Of a DNA stretch of 64,000 bases, positions 10,700 to 20,032 are shown piece by piece (within the stretch, counting starts at the first letter, position 1; every line of letters starts with the position of its first letter). Made by a program: the position numbers and the translations under genes. The notes beneath the pieces were generated by a model, which saw only the letters and a list, made by a program, of their open reading frames with translations, did not search any database and was not told the origin of the DNA. The DNA comes from Gallionella sp. (lineage in GTDB: Bacteria; Pseudomonadota; Gammaproteobacteria; Burkholderiales; Gallionellaceae): contig JAQTYN010000001.1 in NCBI GenBank assembly GCA_028688275.1, positions 110,724 through 174,723 on the forward strand, in the 5' to 3' direction.

Positions 10700-11344
10700 A
10701 TGCGACCTAACAGCCTATCAAAATCAGCGCGCATCAAGCAGATTTTCCAACGTTTGCAAGCGGCGAATCCGCATCCCACCACTGAGCTGGAATACCACTC
10801 CGCATTTGAATTATTGGTCGCCGTGATGTTGTCGGCACAAGCGACCGATGTCAGCGTCAACCTCGCCACCCGTCAACTTTTCCCCATCGCGAACACCCCG
10901 CAAGCCATTTTAGACTTGGGTGAGTCGCGCTTGCGAGAGTATATTCAGCGCATCGGCTTGTACAAAACCAAAGCCAAACACGTCATTGCCACTTGCCAGC
11001 TATTGCTAACGCGTCACGGCGGCGAAGTGCCACACACTCGCGCCGAATTGGAAGCCTTGCCAGGGGTAGGGCGTAAAACCGCCAACGTCATTCTCAATAC
11101 AGCCTTTGGACAACCCACTATTGCGGTGGATACCCATATTTTCCGTCTCGCCAACCGTTTGCAAATAGCCCCTGGCAAAACCGTGTTGGAAGTGGAAAAC
11201 GGCTTGATGAAAGCCATTCCCAAAGCCTTTCAGCTAGATGCGCATCATTGGTTAATTCTGCATGGTCGATATATTTGCCAAGCGCGCAAACCTAAATGCG
11301 AGTCGTGTATGCTACGCGACCTGTGCCCAACGGAAGGCGTGTAG
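10700..11344 (+). CDS. nth: Endonuclease III, DNA glycosylase/AP lyase
   Basis: 214 residues. Helix-hairpin-helix (LPGVGRKTANVILNTAFG) with the catalytic Lys, then the catalytic Asp in IAVDTHIFRLANRL, then a C-terminal [4Fe-4S] motif C-x6-C-x2-C-x5-C (CQARKPKCESCMLRDLC). It removes oxidised pyrimidines and nicks abasic sites. Position after rsxE is conserved with Escherichia coli. Confidence 0.97.
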   Translation: MRPNSLSKSARIKQIFQRLQAANPHPTTELEYHSAFELLVAVMLSAQATDVSVNLATRQLFPIANTPQAILDLGESRLREYIQRIGLYKTKAKHVIATCQLLLTRHGGEVPHTRAELEALPGVGRKTANVILNTAFGQPTIAVDTHIFRLANRLQIAPGKTVLEVENGLMKAIPKAFQLDAHHWLILHGRYICQARKPKCESCMLRDLCPTEGV

Positions 11345-11350
11345 CCCACC

Positions 11351-11938
11351 ATGTCTCACTTTTCCACTCAAGATCGAGAAGACTTACGCGATGAGTGGTA
11401 TGGCTTTGATCAGGCTTATATTCAAAATCTGCCCAAAATTTATTGGGTTGGCTTATGGCTCAGTGCGGGTTGGTTGGTCATGTATTTATTGATTTATCCG
11501 TCGATTCCGCTGCCGTGGGCGCAAACGCATTGGCAAGGATTGGGCGTGCCTAATGGTTGCCAAGCTTGGACTGCCATTTGTGAAATGCGGCAAGGCGAAC
11601 GCGCCTTCGCCGACGTGCGTGGTCGCTATTTAGACCAAATCAACGACCAGACGGTTGTCGAGTTAGCGGCTGACTTGGCACTATTGGAATTTATTGATCG
11701 AGCGGGTTACGTGACTTTTGCCGATCACTGCGCAGCCTGTCATGGGAAATTTGGGGCGGGTCTTCCCAATATGCCCGCCCCAGCATTAAATCAAGCCCAT
11801 ATCGATGACGTGTCTAGAATATACGCACAACTGCAAAACCCCGTGCGGCATTCCTTCGGTTTAACAAAACGATGGGATGCCACACAGCTCAAATTGTTGG
11901 CGGTGTATGTACGCCAACTTGGTCACGATAAACGGTGA
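11351..11938 (+). CDS. Membrane-anchored monoheme cytochrome c, CcoP-like
   Basis: 195 residues. A hydrophilic start is followed by one membrane segment (about 31-51) and a periplasmic domain with one heme site, C127-A-A-C130-H131. The late KRWDATQLKLLAVYVRQLG resembles the heme-ligand Met region of cbb3 oxidase subunit III, but only one heme site is present instead of two. No cbb3 genes are adjacent. It may donate electrons to an oxidase; the partner is unknown. Confidence 0.8.
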   Translation: MSHFSTQDREDLRDEWYGFDQAYIQNLPKIYWVGLWLSAGWLVMYLLIYPSIPLPWAQTHWQGLGVPNGCQAWTAICEMRQGERAFADVRGRYLDQINDQTVVELAADLALLEFIDRAGYVTFADHCAACHGKFGAGLPNMPAPALNQAHIDDVSRIYAQLQNPVRHSFGLTKRWDATQLKLLAVYVRQLGHDKR

Positions 11939-11989
11939 ACCCCGTCGGAGATGCACCGTAAATTTAGGGAAACGCTGATTAAATCTTCC

Positions 11990-12082
11990 GTTCGTGGTGA
12001 GCTTGTCGAACCATGAATGGAAGATATAATTAAATCAATAGATTAAATCCATTCACCCTTCGACAAGCTCAGGGCGAACGGA
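11990..12082. repeat. Inverted repeat with GAGCTTGTCGAA arms
   Basis: The left arm contains GTTCGTGGTGAGCTTGTCGA and the right arm CTTCGACAAGCTCAGGGCGA, flanked by GGAAG and AAATC. This is a widespread dispersed repeat type in beta- and gammaproteobacteria. It lies between the convergent cytochrome and creD genes and can act as a bidirectional transcription barrier. Confidence 0.65.
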
Positions 12083-12109
12083 TTTAATCATTACCACCTT
12101 AGCTGGCTG

Positions 12110-13414
12110 TTAGTCCGCAGTAGGTGTCGTACTTAATCCATACCAATCCATACGGCGCGTCAGCAACATCACGGCGGTGAGGGTGGCGAATAGGATCAAG
12201 GTGCCCATCAATAGCGCGTTATCTTCCGATTGCAATACACCATACAACACCGCATAGAGCAGCGCGATACAACCTGAGAAAGCCAGTGCAGGTTTACGGC
12301 TCTTGAGCAATCCCGCCAAATAACTGCCAATCAGTGCAACACATGCTGCACCTGACACCGCATAAGCAATCAAAAAGGACATGTGTTCGGACAGGCTGAT
12401 GACCAGCAGGAAAAACATCGCCATTGCCAACCCAACCAGCAGATATTGCATAGGATGTATGCGCAGACTGCGCAGCACCTCAAACATAAAGAACGAGGTG
12501 AAGACCAGTATGATGAACAGCACGCCGTACTTCACCGCGCGTTCCGACAGCAGGTAGATGTTGACGGGGTCGATGAAATCAATGGAAAAAATATCCTCTG
12601 CGCCCGTGTTATTGCGCGCCAAATTCGTTACCAGCCATTGTGCGGTGAAACCTTTATCATCAACCACACGGCTACGCGGCAAATAGCTGCCCCCGAAGGA
12701 AGGATGCGGCCAAGTGGATTTAAGCGACATTTCAGTAGTGTTGCCAGCGGGGGTCACCGCCAGCGTGGTCATGCCTTGTAGCTCGAAGGGAAAATTGAAT
12801 TTAAACTCAGGTGAGGTTGCCGCATCAATCACGCTTAACGGCACATGGATGCCATTGCCTCCCGCCGCGCTCACATTGCCAGGGGCGAAATCAAACTGAC
12901 TGCCATTTAAGGTTAATTTTGGCGCATTACGTATGCCCCGTGAATCACTCACCTTAAGCACAAATGCAGCTGACACGGGAATAATATCAGCTAAGGGTTT
13001 GTTGATGCCATAGCCTACAGGGACAACAAAATCCCCCGCCAGCGTACTGTGCAGATTGAATAGCCGCGCTTGATAAATCCCTCTGCTCCTAATTTCCACT
13101 TCCGCGTTGCCATCAATTTTGAGCGCGTGCGGCGCAATCACGGCTTCCTGAATATCAGATTCACTGAGGGTGGTTTTTTCCACGCCATTACTGTCTTTGG
13201 TGGTCTCGCGCTGGTGCAGTCTGTATTTAATCACTAAATACGGTCCCGAAATGGTTTGTGGTCCAGACGCACTGCGTGCAATGTCTTGCTGCACTTGCGT
13301 TTGCAGCATCTGGCGTTCGCTGATTTTGGACTGAATCATGCCCAGCGGAATCAGCAACAGCACCGCCAGAAAACAGACCATCAGGATTTTGGAAAACAAG
13401 GGATTGCGTAACAT
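12110..13414 (-). CDS. creD: Inner membrane protein CreD
   Basis: 434 residues. One N-terminal membrane helix, a large periplasmic part (about 30-290) and a C-terminal block of several helices, as in E. coli CreD. Family signatures include ISGPYLVIKYR early and FFMFEVLRSLRIHPMQYLLVG near the membrane block. It is the classic target of CreBC, linked to envelope integrity and colicin or beta-lactam response. It is the last gene of creB-creC-creD. Confidence 0.92.
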   Translation of the reverse strand: MLRNPLFSKILMVCFLAVLLLIPLGMIQSKISERQMLQTQVQQDIARSASGPQTISGPYLVIKYRLHQRETTKDSNGVEKTTLSESDIQEAVIAPHALKIDGNAEVEIRSRGIYQARLFNLHSTLAGDFVVPVGYGINKPLADIIPVSAAFVLKVSDSRGIRNAPKLTLNGSQFDFAPGNVSAAGGNGIHVPLSVIDAATSPEFKFNFPFELQGMTTLAVTPAGNTTEMSLKSTWPHPSFGGSYLPRSRVVDDKGFTAQWLVTNLARNNTGAEDIFSIDFIDPVNIYLLSERAVKYGVLFIILVFTSFFMFEVLRSLRIHPMQYLLVGLAMAMFFLLVISLSEHMSFLIAYAVSGAACVALIGSYLAGLLKSRKPALAFSGCIALLYAVLYGVLQSEDNALLMGTLILFATLTAVMLLTRRMDWYGLSTTPTAD

Positions 13415-13534
13415 GATGACTCCTAAGGGGTTTCAGGGAGGTGACATCATGCCAGCGTTGTGTGTGGAGAAGATGCGCTTGTGTGTGCTGTATGTGTGGT
13501 GGGCATACACATTTTTTGTGAGAGAACCATTGAT

Positions 13535-13596
13535 GTAGGAGCGCACAAATTGCGCGATTTAACGTGGAAATCATCGCGCAATTTGTGCGCTCCTAC
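13535..13596. repeat. Perfect 24-bp inverted repeat between creC and creD
   Basis: Arms 13535-13558 and 13573-13596 are perfect inverted copies with a 14-base loop; the core of the left arm is GGAGCGCACAAATTGCGCG. In the creC-creD message this would form a very stable hairpin that could separate creD expression from creBC or end transcription in part. There is no clear T run, so a processing or REP-type role is as likely. Confidence 0.75.
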
Positions 13597-13630
13597 GCAC
13601 GGAATATACAAAAATTTAGGAAGTGACTGC

Positions 13631-15052
13631 TTAACCCGCTGGCAACACCAGGCTCACCTCCACCCCGCCATCAGGTAAATTGACAAGGGTGACGGTGCCG
13701 CCATGCAATTCCGCCACCTGTTTGACGAAGGGTAGCCCCAAGCCTGTGCTTTTGCGTTGCGTATTGGGGCGTGCTAAGGAATAGAAACGTTCAAAAACAC
13801 GGGGCAGGGCGTAGTCGGGGATGCCGCTGCCGTGGTCGCGCAAGGTCAGCGTGTGTTTGCCTGTGGAGCTCGTCAGCGACAAGGTAATTTGACCGCCATC
13901 GGAAGAAAAGTCGATGGCATTTTCCAGCAAATTAGAGAGAGCTTGGCGCAATAAAAAAGTTTCGCCCATAACCTGTGCATCGGGCGGAATGGCGTGTTCG
14001 CAGCAAATACCCCGTTGTTGTATTGGCGCAGCGTGATCGGCGATCACGATTTCTGCCAATTCGCGCAAATTGATGACGGTGGCATTTTCCAAGGTGGTGC
14101 GATGCTCCACTTTCGCCAAAGTCAGCAACTTATCCAGCATATCTTTCAAGCGGCGACTTTGTTCGCGGATATTGGCGGTGAAGGTGGCGCGGGCGGATTG
14201 CGGCATGTTTTCATCCAGCAATTCCGCCGCACCGATCAGCGCGGTAAGCGGGCTTTTCATCTCATGCGCCAGATGGTGAACGTAATTTTCCACATACTCG
14301 CGCCCATCCAGTTTTTCGCGCATATCGGCGAGTGCTTTGCCCAGCTCGTCCAATTCTGTGCTGCCCATTTTGGGTAATTTAGTTTTCCTGCCTAAACTGA
14401 CCTCCTTCGCATAACGACGCAGCAAATCGACCGAGCGCGTCAGCCACCAAGTGAACAACAGCCCAATCGCCAGTGCGCCGCCCATGAGCCAGCCCCCCGC
14501 CCGCTCGATGTGATGACGGCTGCGATCAATAAAGGGTTGCACGCTCAAAGTCGGCTTGGCGACGGTCAGTACACCGATGGTTTTTCCCTCGCTCAAAATC
14601 GGCGCGGCAACGTGCATCACGGTGCTTCGGCTATCCTTGGGATCTTCTTGAGAACTGCGCACCCCATAGCGACCATGCAGCGTGAGATACACATCGTTCC
14701 ACTTAGCAAAATTCTGCCCCACCGCTTTGTTTTCGGAGTCATAAAGCACAATGCCCTTCGCGTCGGTGATATACACGCGCAAGTTGGTCTTCTCTTTTTT
14801 AAAGCCCCAGATATTGGCATGTAGCTGACGCGTCTGATAACGGGCGAATGCAGCCGCAAAACGGGGAATGTCGATTTGAGTAGTGTCCTGCGTCGCCATT
14901 TCCGCCAGTAAATTGGCGGTATCTACCAGCGTTTCTTCCATGGTCTGACGCACGCCAGGTTTGACTTCTTCTGAGAAACTATTGAGCACAAACCACGCGG
15001 CAAGCCCCACAATCAGAAAATAGCCCAGTAACAATCGCAGGGTAATGTTCAC
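13631..15052 (-). CDS. creC: Sensor histidine kinase CreC
   Basis: 473 residues. Two membrane helices (about 5-27 and 185-205) flank a periplasmic sensor of the CreC type. HAMP-like linker, phospho-acceptor His in HLAHEMKSPLTALIGAAELL, N box LLENAIDFS, and G boxes GSGIPDYALPRVFERF and STGLGLPFVK follow. It phosphorylates CreB. Its start overlaps the creB stop by 4 bp. Confidence 0.93.
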   Translation of the reverse strand: MNITLRLLLGYFLIVGLAAWFVLNSFSEEVKPGVRQTMEETLVDTANLLAEMATQDTTQIDIPRFAAAFARYQTRQLHANIWGFKKEKTNLRVYITDAKGIVLYDSENKAVGQNFAKWNDVYLTLHGRYGVRSSQEDPKDSRSTVMHVAAPILSEGKTIGVLTVAKPTLSVQPFIDRSRHHIERAGGWLMGGALAIGLLFTWWLTRSVDLLRRYAKEVSLGRKTKLPKMGSTELDELGKALADMREKLDGREYVENYVHHLAHEMKSPLTALIGAAELLDENMPQSARATFTANIREQSRRLKDMLDKLLTLAKVEHRTTLENATVINLRELAEIVIADHAAPIQQRGICCEHAIPPDAQVMGETFLLRQALSNLLENAIDFSSDGGQITLSLTSSTGKHTLTLRDHGSGIPDYALPRVFERFYSLARPNTQRKSTGLGLPFVKQVAELHGGTVTLVNLPDGGVEVSLVLPAG

Positions 15053-15726
15053 TGTCCCGCCCCATTCACCACGCTGTAGCCCATGCCGCGATGGGTGACG
15101 ATGGGATCGAGATCATCGCGCACCGCCTTGAGTTTGGCGCGCAGCGTTTTGATATGGGTATCCACCGTGCGGTCAGACGTATCCAACGCGTCGCACCAAA
15201 TCGCCTCCATCAGCACTTCGCGGGCATAAATCCGCCCCGTGTGCGCCAACAACATCTTGAGCAACAAAAATTCGTAGCGCGTCAGCTCCAAGGTTGTGCC
15301 ACAAAATCGAATGCGTGCACTCGCCTCATTGACCTCAAACCAAGTCGCATTCACCACCGCAGGCACACGCCGACGCAAAATCACCCGCACGCGTGCTACC
15401 ACTTCACGCGGCGAAAACGGCTTGGTCACATAATCATCCGCGCCGATTTCCAGCCCGACAATGCGATCCACTTCATCCGAACGCGCCGTGAGAAACAGAA
15501 TAGGAGTGTCGCTGAATTTACGTGCCTCGCGACACACTGCGAAACCGCTCATATCGGGCAAGCCCACATCCAAAATCGCCAACGCGTAATGACCACTACG
15601 CAGTTGCGCCAAGCCCTCGTTGCCCAATGTACAACAGTGCGTGACGTACCCTTCCGACTTCAGCGCGTAAGCCAGTACATCCGCAATAGGAGATTCGTCT
15701 TCGATGATCAGGATGTGGGTTTGCAT
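15049..15726 (-). CDS. creB: Response regulator CreB
   Basis: 225 residues, OmpR family. Receiver with phospho-acceptor Asp in LAILDVGLPDMSGF and Lys in VTKPFSPREVVARV, then a winged helix ending DPIVTHRGMGYSVV. Its order with creC and creD identifies it. Canonical direct TTCAC repeats bound by CreB were not found upstream of creB, so autoregulation is not shown. Confidence 0.93.
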   Translation of the reverse strand: MQTHILIIEDESPIADVLAYALKSEGYVTHCCTLGNEGLAQLRSGHYALAILDVGLPDMSGFAVCREARKFSDTPILFLTARSDEVDRIVGLEIGADDYVTKPFSPREVVARVRVILRRRVPAVVNATWFEVNEASARIRFCGTTLELTRYEFLLLKMLLAHTGRIYAREVLMEAIWCDALDTSDRTVDTHIKTLRAKLKAVRDDLDPIVTHRGMGYSVVNGAGQ

Positions 15727-16050
15727 GGAATATTCAGTCAGTTAACACAAGCAGTATCAGGTACATTGTAAGCAATGCACGGGATGTTTTCGTCAGGGTT
15801 GCAGGTTAGATTGCATTCTCTTCCTTGACATGTTCTACCACCCCTCGATTTAAGGGGTGGTACTAACAGTTGAAAACCCCCGACAATTTTCCGCTTTTTA
15901 GGTGGGTTTTTGCCATGCTACGTCAACAAGCGTCGCATTCTGATCAGATTGTAAGCTACCACAGTGAACAAAAACAGCTAGTTGACAAGGCAATCCCATT
16001 GGTTTTAAGATTGCACGCAATTGCATACATTTGTATCTACAGGAGGAATC
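15727..16050. other. Intergenic region between divergent creB and the PspA-YqiK operon
   Basis: No credible gene. It must hold both divergent promoters. The clearest structure is a perfect hairpin at 15836-15862 (TACCACCCCT, 7-base loop, AGGGGTGGTA) without a T run. A strong ribosome site (AGGAGG) lies at its right end. Confidence 0.6.
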
Positions 16051-16566
16051 ATGGCACAAATGCAGACTATTTCTATCCGCATTCCTGACGATGATTTTCA
16101 ATGGCTGTTATCTGTGGCGGAGGCGAAAGCGAAAACGCCCAGTGAGAAGCTGCGCTATTTGCTTTCTCGTGCGCGGGAACAGGAAGCAGGGCGGGTGGAT
16201 TATCGGCGTTGTGCGACGTGGATGCGCGAGCTGGCACAGCCTTTTGCGGATGGAGTGGGTGATGTGGAGCGGCAACATAAGATACACTCCGATCTCGTTG
16301 CGGCGGTGTGCGAACATCTGCCACAAATCATGTCCACGCTGGTGTCTGAACCTCCAGTGGCTGAATCGGATGGGGGCAAGATGCGCGAAGTTGAGGCGCA
16401 ATTGGCGCAGCAATGTTTCAGGCTGCTGACGGCGGTGTTGCGTATCGGGGTGACTTCCTCGCCCGCGACTTATGACAAGCAGGTGCTGGATCCGTATCTG
16501 GACGACATTATCGAAATCGCAACGATTATTTCAACCCGCAAAAATAAGGAGGTTTCAAATGGCTGA
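16051..16566 (+). CDS. Unknown protein, first gene of PspA-flotillin operon
   Basis: 171 residues from the ATG at 16051, preceded by AGGAGG. The N-terminus (QTISIRIPDDDFQWLLSVAE) looks like a ribbon-helix-helix strand and helix, and the rest is helical. It may be a DNA-binding regulator or an adaptor; I cannot name a family. Its stop overlaps the PspA-like start by 8 bp, so translation is coupled and function is probably shared. Confidence 0.7.
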   Translation: MAQMQTISIRIPDDDFQWLLSVAEAKAKTPSEKLRYLLSRAREQEAGRVDYRRCATWMRELAQPFADGVGDVERQHKIHSDLVAAVCEHLPQIMSTLVSEPPVAESDGGKMREVEAQLAQQCFRLLTAVLRIGVTSSPATYDKQVLDPYLDDIIEIATIISTRKNKEVSNG

Positions 16567-17230
16567 GACGATTGCAACACGTGTGGCACGTATTATTGCG
16601 GGCGGCACACATGCCTTGATAGACAAGGCGGAACATTTCGCACCCGATGCGATGATGGCGCAGTCTATTCGTGAAATCGACCAAGTGATTGCCGAGGTGC
16701 GCCTCGATTTGGGCAAAGCGGAGGCGGCGAAACACTTGGTGATGTCGCAAATTGCCAAGCTGAATGGTGAACATGAAAAATTAGCCGAGCAGATTCAGTT
16801 CGCGGTGGCGCAACAGCGCGATGATCTGGCAAGCGTGGCGATTGGTCGTCAGGCAGACATCGAGGATTATTTGCCTGTGCTGCAAAAATCCTTGGACGAA
16901 CAATCTGAGCGCGGACAAGCCTCCGAAAGCTATTTGCTGGCGTTGCAAGCCAAAAAGCGTGAGCTGGAACAATTGCTGAACGACTATCTTGCCAGTACCG
17001 CCGCACAAGCTTCCGAGATGTCATCGCCGACTAACAGCACACGGCAAGTACGCGTAGAAGATGCCGAAAGCGCGTTTAGTCGCGTGTTGTCCAGTCAAAC
17101 AGGCGTGGCGGGATTAGGATTCAGCGCGCCGCAGGATGCTGCAAAACTGAAAGCCTTGGCGGACATGCAGCGCAGCAATCGCATCGCCGAACGGCTCGCC
17201 GCGCTCAAAGTGAACGACAGCCCAAAATAA
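16559..17230 (+). CDS. PspA/IM30 (ESCRT-III-like) family protein
   Basis: 223 residues, nearly all helical, from the ATG at 16559 with ribosome site AAGGAGG. N-terminal amphipathic region (ARIIAGGTHALIDKAEH), then a long coiled coil (about 60-150), as in PspA and YjfJ. Such proteins coat and stabilise damaged inner membrane. The operon with YqiJ and flotillin YqiK fits envelope stress. No PspF or sigma54 gene is nearby. Confidence 0.85.
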   Translation: MAETIATRVARIIAGGTHALIDKAEHFAPDAMMAQSIREIDQVIAEVRLDLGKAEAAKHLVMSQIAKLNGEHEKLAEQIQFAVAQQRDDLASVAIGRQADIEDYLPVLQKSLDEQSERGQASESYLLALQAKKRELEQLLNDYLASTAAQASEMSSPTNSTRQVRVEDAESAFSRVLSSQTGVAGLGFSAPQDAAKLKALADMQRSNRIAERLAALKVNDSPK

Positions 17231-17263
17231 TTCGCGCCGCCGCACGACCCTTGGGGAGGGGAT

Positions 17264-17890
17264 ATGGAATTTCTGGTCGCACCTGCATCATTGCCTTTTA
17301 CCGCCGCCATTGTGTTGGTACTGATTATGGGACTGGTTGAAGGCGTTGCCGTGTATTTGGGCTTCGGTTTCTCGGAGTGGCTCAATGTTTTTACGCCCGA
17401 AGGCATCGACGGGGCGGCGGACGCTTGGCTGGGTTGGCTGCATGTTGGCAAAGCCCCGTTGTTGGTGTTGCTGGTGATTTTATTGACCGCCTTTTCGATC
17501 ATTGGACTCACGCTAAATGCCGTGGTACATGATCTTATCGGCATCTATCCCACCCCATTTTTATCCGTCCCGATTGCGTTTGTTGGTGCCTTGCCTGTGG
17601 TGCGTATTTTGGGCGCAGCCATTGCCCACCTGATTCCCAAGGACGAAACTTCCGCTGTCCTATTGGATACGCTGGTGGGGCATGTTGCGGTGGTGATGAA
17701 CGGCACGGCACGCGTCAATTACCCTGCCGAAGCCAAAGTCAAAAATGGGCAGGGGCAAACTTTTTATGTGCATGTTGAACCCGAAAACGAGGGCAAGCCA
17801 TTGAATACGGGCGATTCGGTGCTGTTAGTGAAGCAAATTTCTGGGACACGGTTTTTGGCGATTGCTAATCCGCGTCCCGATATTCTGTAA
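17264..17890 (+). CDS. yqiJ: YqiJ family inner membrane OB-fold protein
   Basis: 208 residues, as in E. coli YqiJ (209). About four hydrophobic segments in the first 130 residues, then a soluble OB-type domain (VNYPAEAKVKNGQGQTFYVH to SVLLVKQISGTRFLAIANP). NfeD-like OB proteins work with flotillins to organise membrane domains. It lies 18 bp before yqiK. Confidence 0.87.
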   Translation: MEFLVAPASLPFTAAIVLVLIMGLVEGVAVYLGFGFSEWLNVFTPEGIDGAADAWLGWLHVGKAPLLVLLVILLTAFSIIGLTLNAVVHDLIGIYPTPFLSVPIAFVGALPVVRILGAAIAHLIPKDETSAVLLDTLVGHVAVVMNGTARVNYPAEAKVKNGQGQTFYVHVEPENEGKPLNTGDSVLLVKQISGTRFLAIANPRPDIL

Positions 17891-17908
17891 TCCAAAAGGA
17901 GAGTGATA

Positions 17909-19552
17909 ATGGATAAGTTGATGGAGTTGGGTGTACTCGTGGGTGTGGCACTGGTCGGGCTGTTTGCCGTCGGGATGATTTTTGCCCGACTGTATCGCCG
18001 CTCTTCCAAAGAACAAGCCTTTGTGCGCACGGGGTTGGGTGGACAAAAAGTAGTGATGGATGGTGGTGCGATTGTGCTGCCGATTTTCCATGAATGCGTG
18101 AGCATCAATATGAACACGCTCAAGTTGGAAGTCTCGCGTTCTGGTGCAGACAGTCTGATTACGTTGGATCGTTTGCGTGTGGATGCCGTCGCAGCATTCT
18201 TCGTGCGGGTCAGCCCCAGCGTCGATGGTGTGGCGAACGCCGCGCAAACCTTGGGTCAGCGCACCATGCACCCTGATTCGCTGAAAGAATTAGTCGAGGA
18301 CAAATTTGTGGATGCACTGCGCGCCGCAGCGGTTTCCATGAGCATGCACCAGCTATTGGATAAACGTGGTGACTTCATTCAGGCAGTGCAAAATGCCGTG
18401 TCGGAAGATTTGTTGAAGAATGGGCTGGAGCTGGAATCGGTGAGTTTGACGCGCTTGGATCAAACGCCGATCAAGTTTTTCGACGCGCAGAATGCTTTCG
18501 ATGCCGAAGGGTTGACCAAACTGACCCAACAGACGCAACAGCGTGCCCGTGAACGCAACGAAATTGAGCAGGATACCTCGGTCGCCATTGCCAAGAAAAA
18601 TTATGAAGCCTCGCAACTCAAGCTGAACATCGAAAAAGACCAAACCTTCGCCACTTTGCACCAACAGCAAGAAGTCGCCACCCGCAACGCCCAGCAAAAA
18701 GCCGAGGTTGCCAGCATCACCGCGCAGCGCGACCGCGAAGCACAACAAGCCAGAATTGATGCCGAACGTTTAGTGCAGGAAGCCGATGTCGAGAAAAATC
18801 GCGCCATTCGCCAGCGTCAAATTGAAGCAGATCGGGACGTGCAAGTCGCCAAAATCGAACAGGAAAAACGCACCACATTGGCGGATCAAGACAAGCAAAT
18901 TTCCATCGCCGAACGGTCAAAAGCCCAATCCGAAGCGGAAACACAAGCCAATGAAGCACGGGCGTTGGCGGCGCGTGCCGAAGAGCAAGTAAAAACCGCC
19001 CGTGAAGTGGCGGTTGCCGAACGCGAAAAACAAATTGCACTGGTCTCCGCTGAACAAGAAGCCCAACAACAAGCCATTGGTGTGCGCGTTTCTGCCGAAG
19101 CCGAAAAAGATGCCGCACAAAACTTAGCCGAAGCCGTGAAGATCAAAGCTGAAGCGCAGCAAGTGCAATATCAAGTGGAAGCGAAGGGTATCGAAATGCG
19201 CAACGCCGCGTTGAACACCTTGGCGGCGGATCAAATCGCGTTGCAAATCAAAATGAAATTGCTGGAAGCTCTGCCAGGCATTATCGAAGCCTCGGTCAAG
19301 CCAATGGAAAAAATCGACAGCATCAAAATCATGCAAGTCGATGGACTCAATCGCAGCGGCAACGACACCTCGACCAACACGGGTTCGGTCACAGGCGGCA
19401 ATCTCGCAGAACAAGCCGTCTCCGCCGCCCTAGCCTACCGCGCCCAACAACCCATTTTAGATGCGGTACTCAACGAAATTGGCATCAAAGGCGGAGACCT
19501 AAATGGACTGATTCAACCGCTTACACGCGAATTTCAGCCGCCCACGGCGTAG
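17909..19552 (+). CDS. yqiK: Flotillin-like protein YqiK
   Basis: 547 residues from the ATG at 17909 (ribosome site AAAGGAGAG); two codons upstream offer a GTG that is less well placed. One N-terminal membrane helix (about 7-30), a Band 7/SPFH domain (about 35-210), then a long charged coiled coil rich in Ala, Glu, Lys and Gln, and a Gly/Asn-containing tail. It scaffolds membrane microdomains with YqiJ. Confidence 0.93.
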   Translation: MDKLMELGVLVGVALVGLFAVGMIFARLYRRSSKEQAFVRTGLGGQKVVMDGGAIVLPIFHECVSINMNTLKLEVSRSGADSLITLDRLRVDAVAAFFVRVSPSVDGVANAAQTLGQRTMHPDSLKELVEDKFVDALRAAAVSMSMHQLLDKRGDFIQAVQNAVSEDLLKNGLELESVSLTRLDQTPIKFFDAQNAFDAEGLTKLTQQTQQRARERNEIEQDTSVAIAKKNYEASQLKLNIEKDQTFATLHQQQEVATRNAQQKAEVASITAQRDREAQQARIDAERLVQEADVEKNRAIRQRQIEADRDVQVAKIEQEKRTTLADQDKQISIAERSKAQSEAETQANEARALAARAEEQVKTAREVAVAEREKQIALVSAEQEAQQQAIGVRVSAEAEKDAAQNLAEAVKIKAEAQQVQYQVEAKGIEMRNAALNTLAADQIALQIKMKLLEALPGIIEASVKPMEKIDSIKIMQVDGLNRSGNDTSTNTGSVTGGNLAEQAVSAALAYRAQQPILDAVLNEIGIKGGDLNGLIQPLTREFQPPTA

Positions 19553-19598
19553 GTAAGTTGGGCGATCAACCTACGAAATCAATTCGAGAGTTTTTGAT

Positions 19599-19946
19599 AT
19601 GAATACTTTGAAACATATTGGTCAATTGCTTTTGATTGTGATCGGTGCACAAATTCTGACTCTTGCCATTATGGGCGTGACGGGCTTGCAGTACAGAGAT
19701 GCAAGCCTGCTTATGATTGCGGGACTATTTCTAGCGGCTTTTGGCTTTCTTGCTTGGGTACAGGTTCGTATCAAACGTGCATCAGCCTTCAACCAAATGA
19801 CAAAACAATCGTTCGCAGCCATTGAAAATCAAATTATTGAACTTCGAGCGCAGGTAGAACAAATCGAAGACCCTCAGGAAAAAGCCGAAGCGATGAAAAC
19901 TGTTCATCAACTTGAACAACTGATCAGCAAGAGGCATCAGTTATAA
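19599..19946 (+). CDS. Small two-helix membrane protein with coiled coil
   Basis: 115 residues. Two membrane helices (about 8-28 and 34-54) are followed by a basic turn and a coiled coil (about 65-110). It lies 46 bp after yqiK on the same strand and may be part of the same membrane-maintenance unit. No family recognised. Confidence 0.65.
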   Translation: MNTLKHIGQLLLIVIGAQILTLAIMGVTGLQYRDASLLMIAGLFLAAFGFLAWVQVRIKRASAFNQMTKQSFAAIENQIIELRAQVEQIEDPQEKAEAMKTVHQLEQLISKRHQL

Positions 19947-20032
19947 CTTGCGTCACTCCTTTGAGCGCGGCTTGCGGAGCAGGTACATAGAATTCACTCT
20001 ACATCATGATTGCGATATTGAAATGGAACGGG

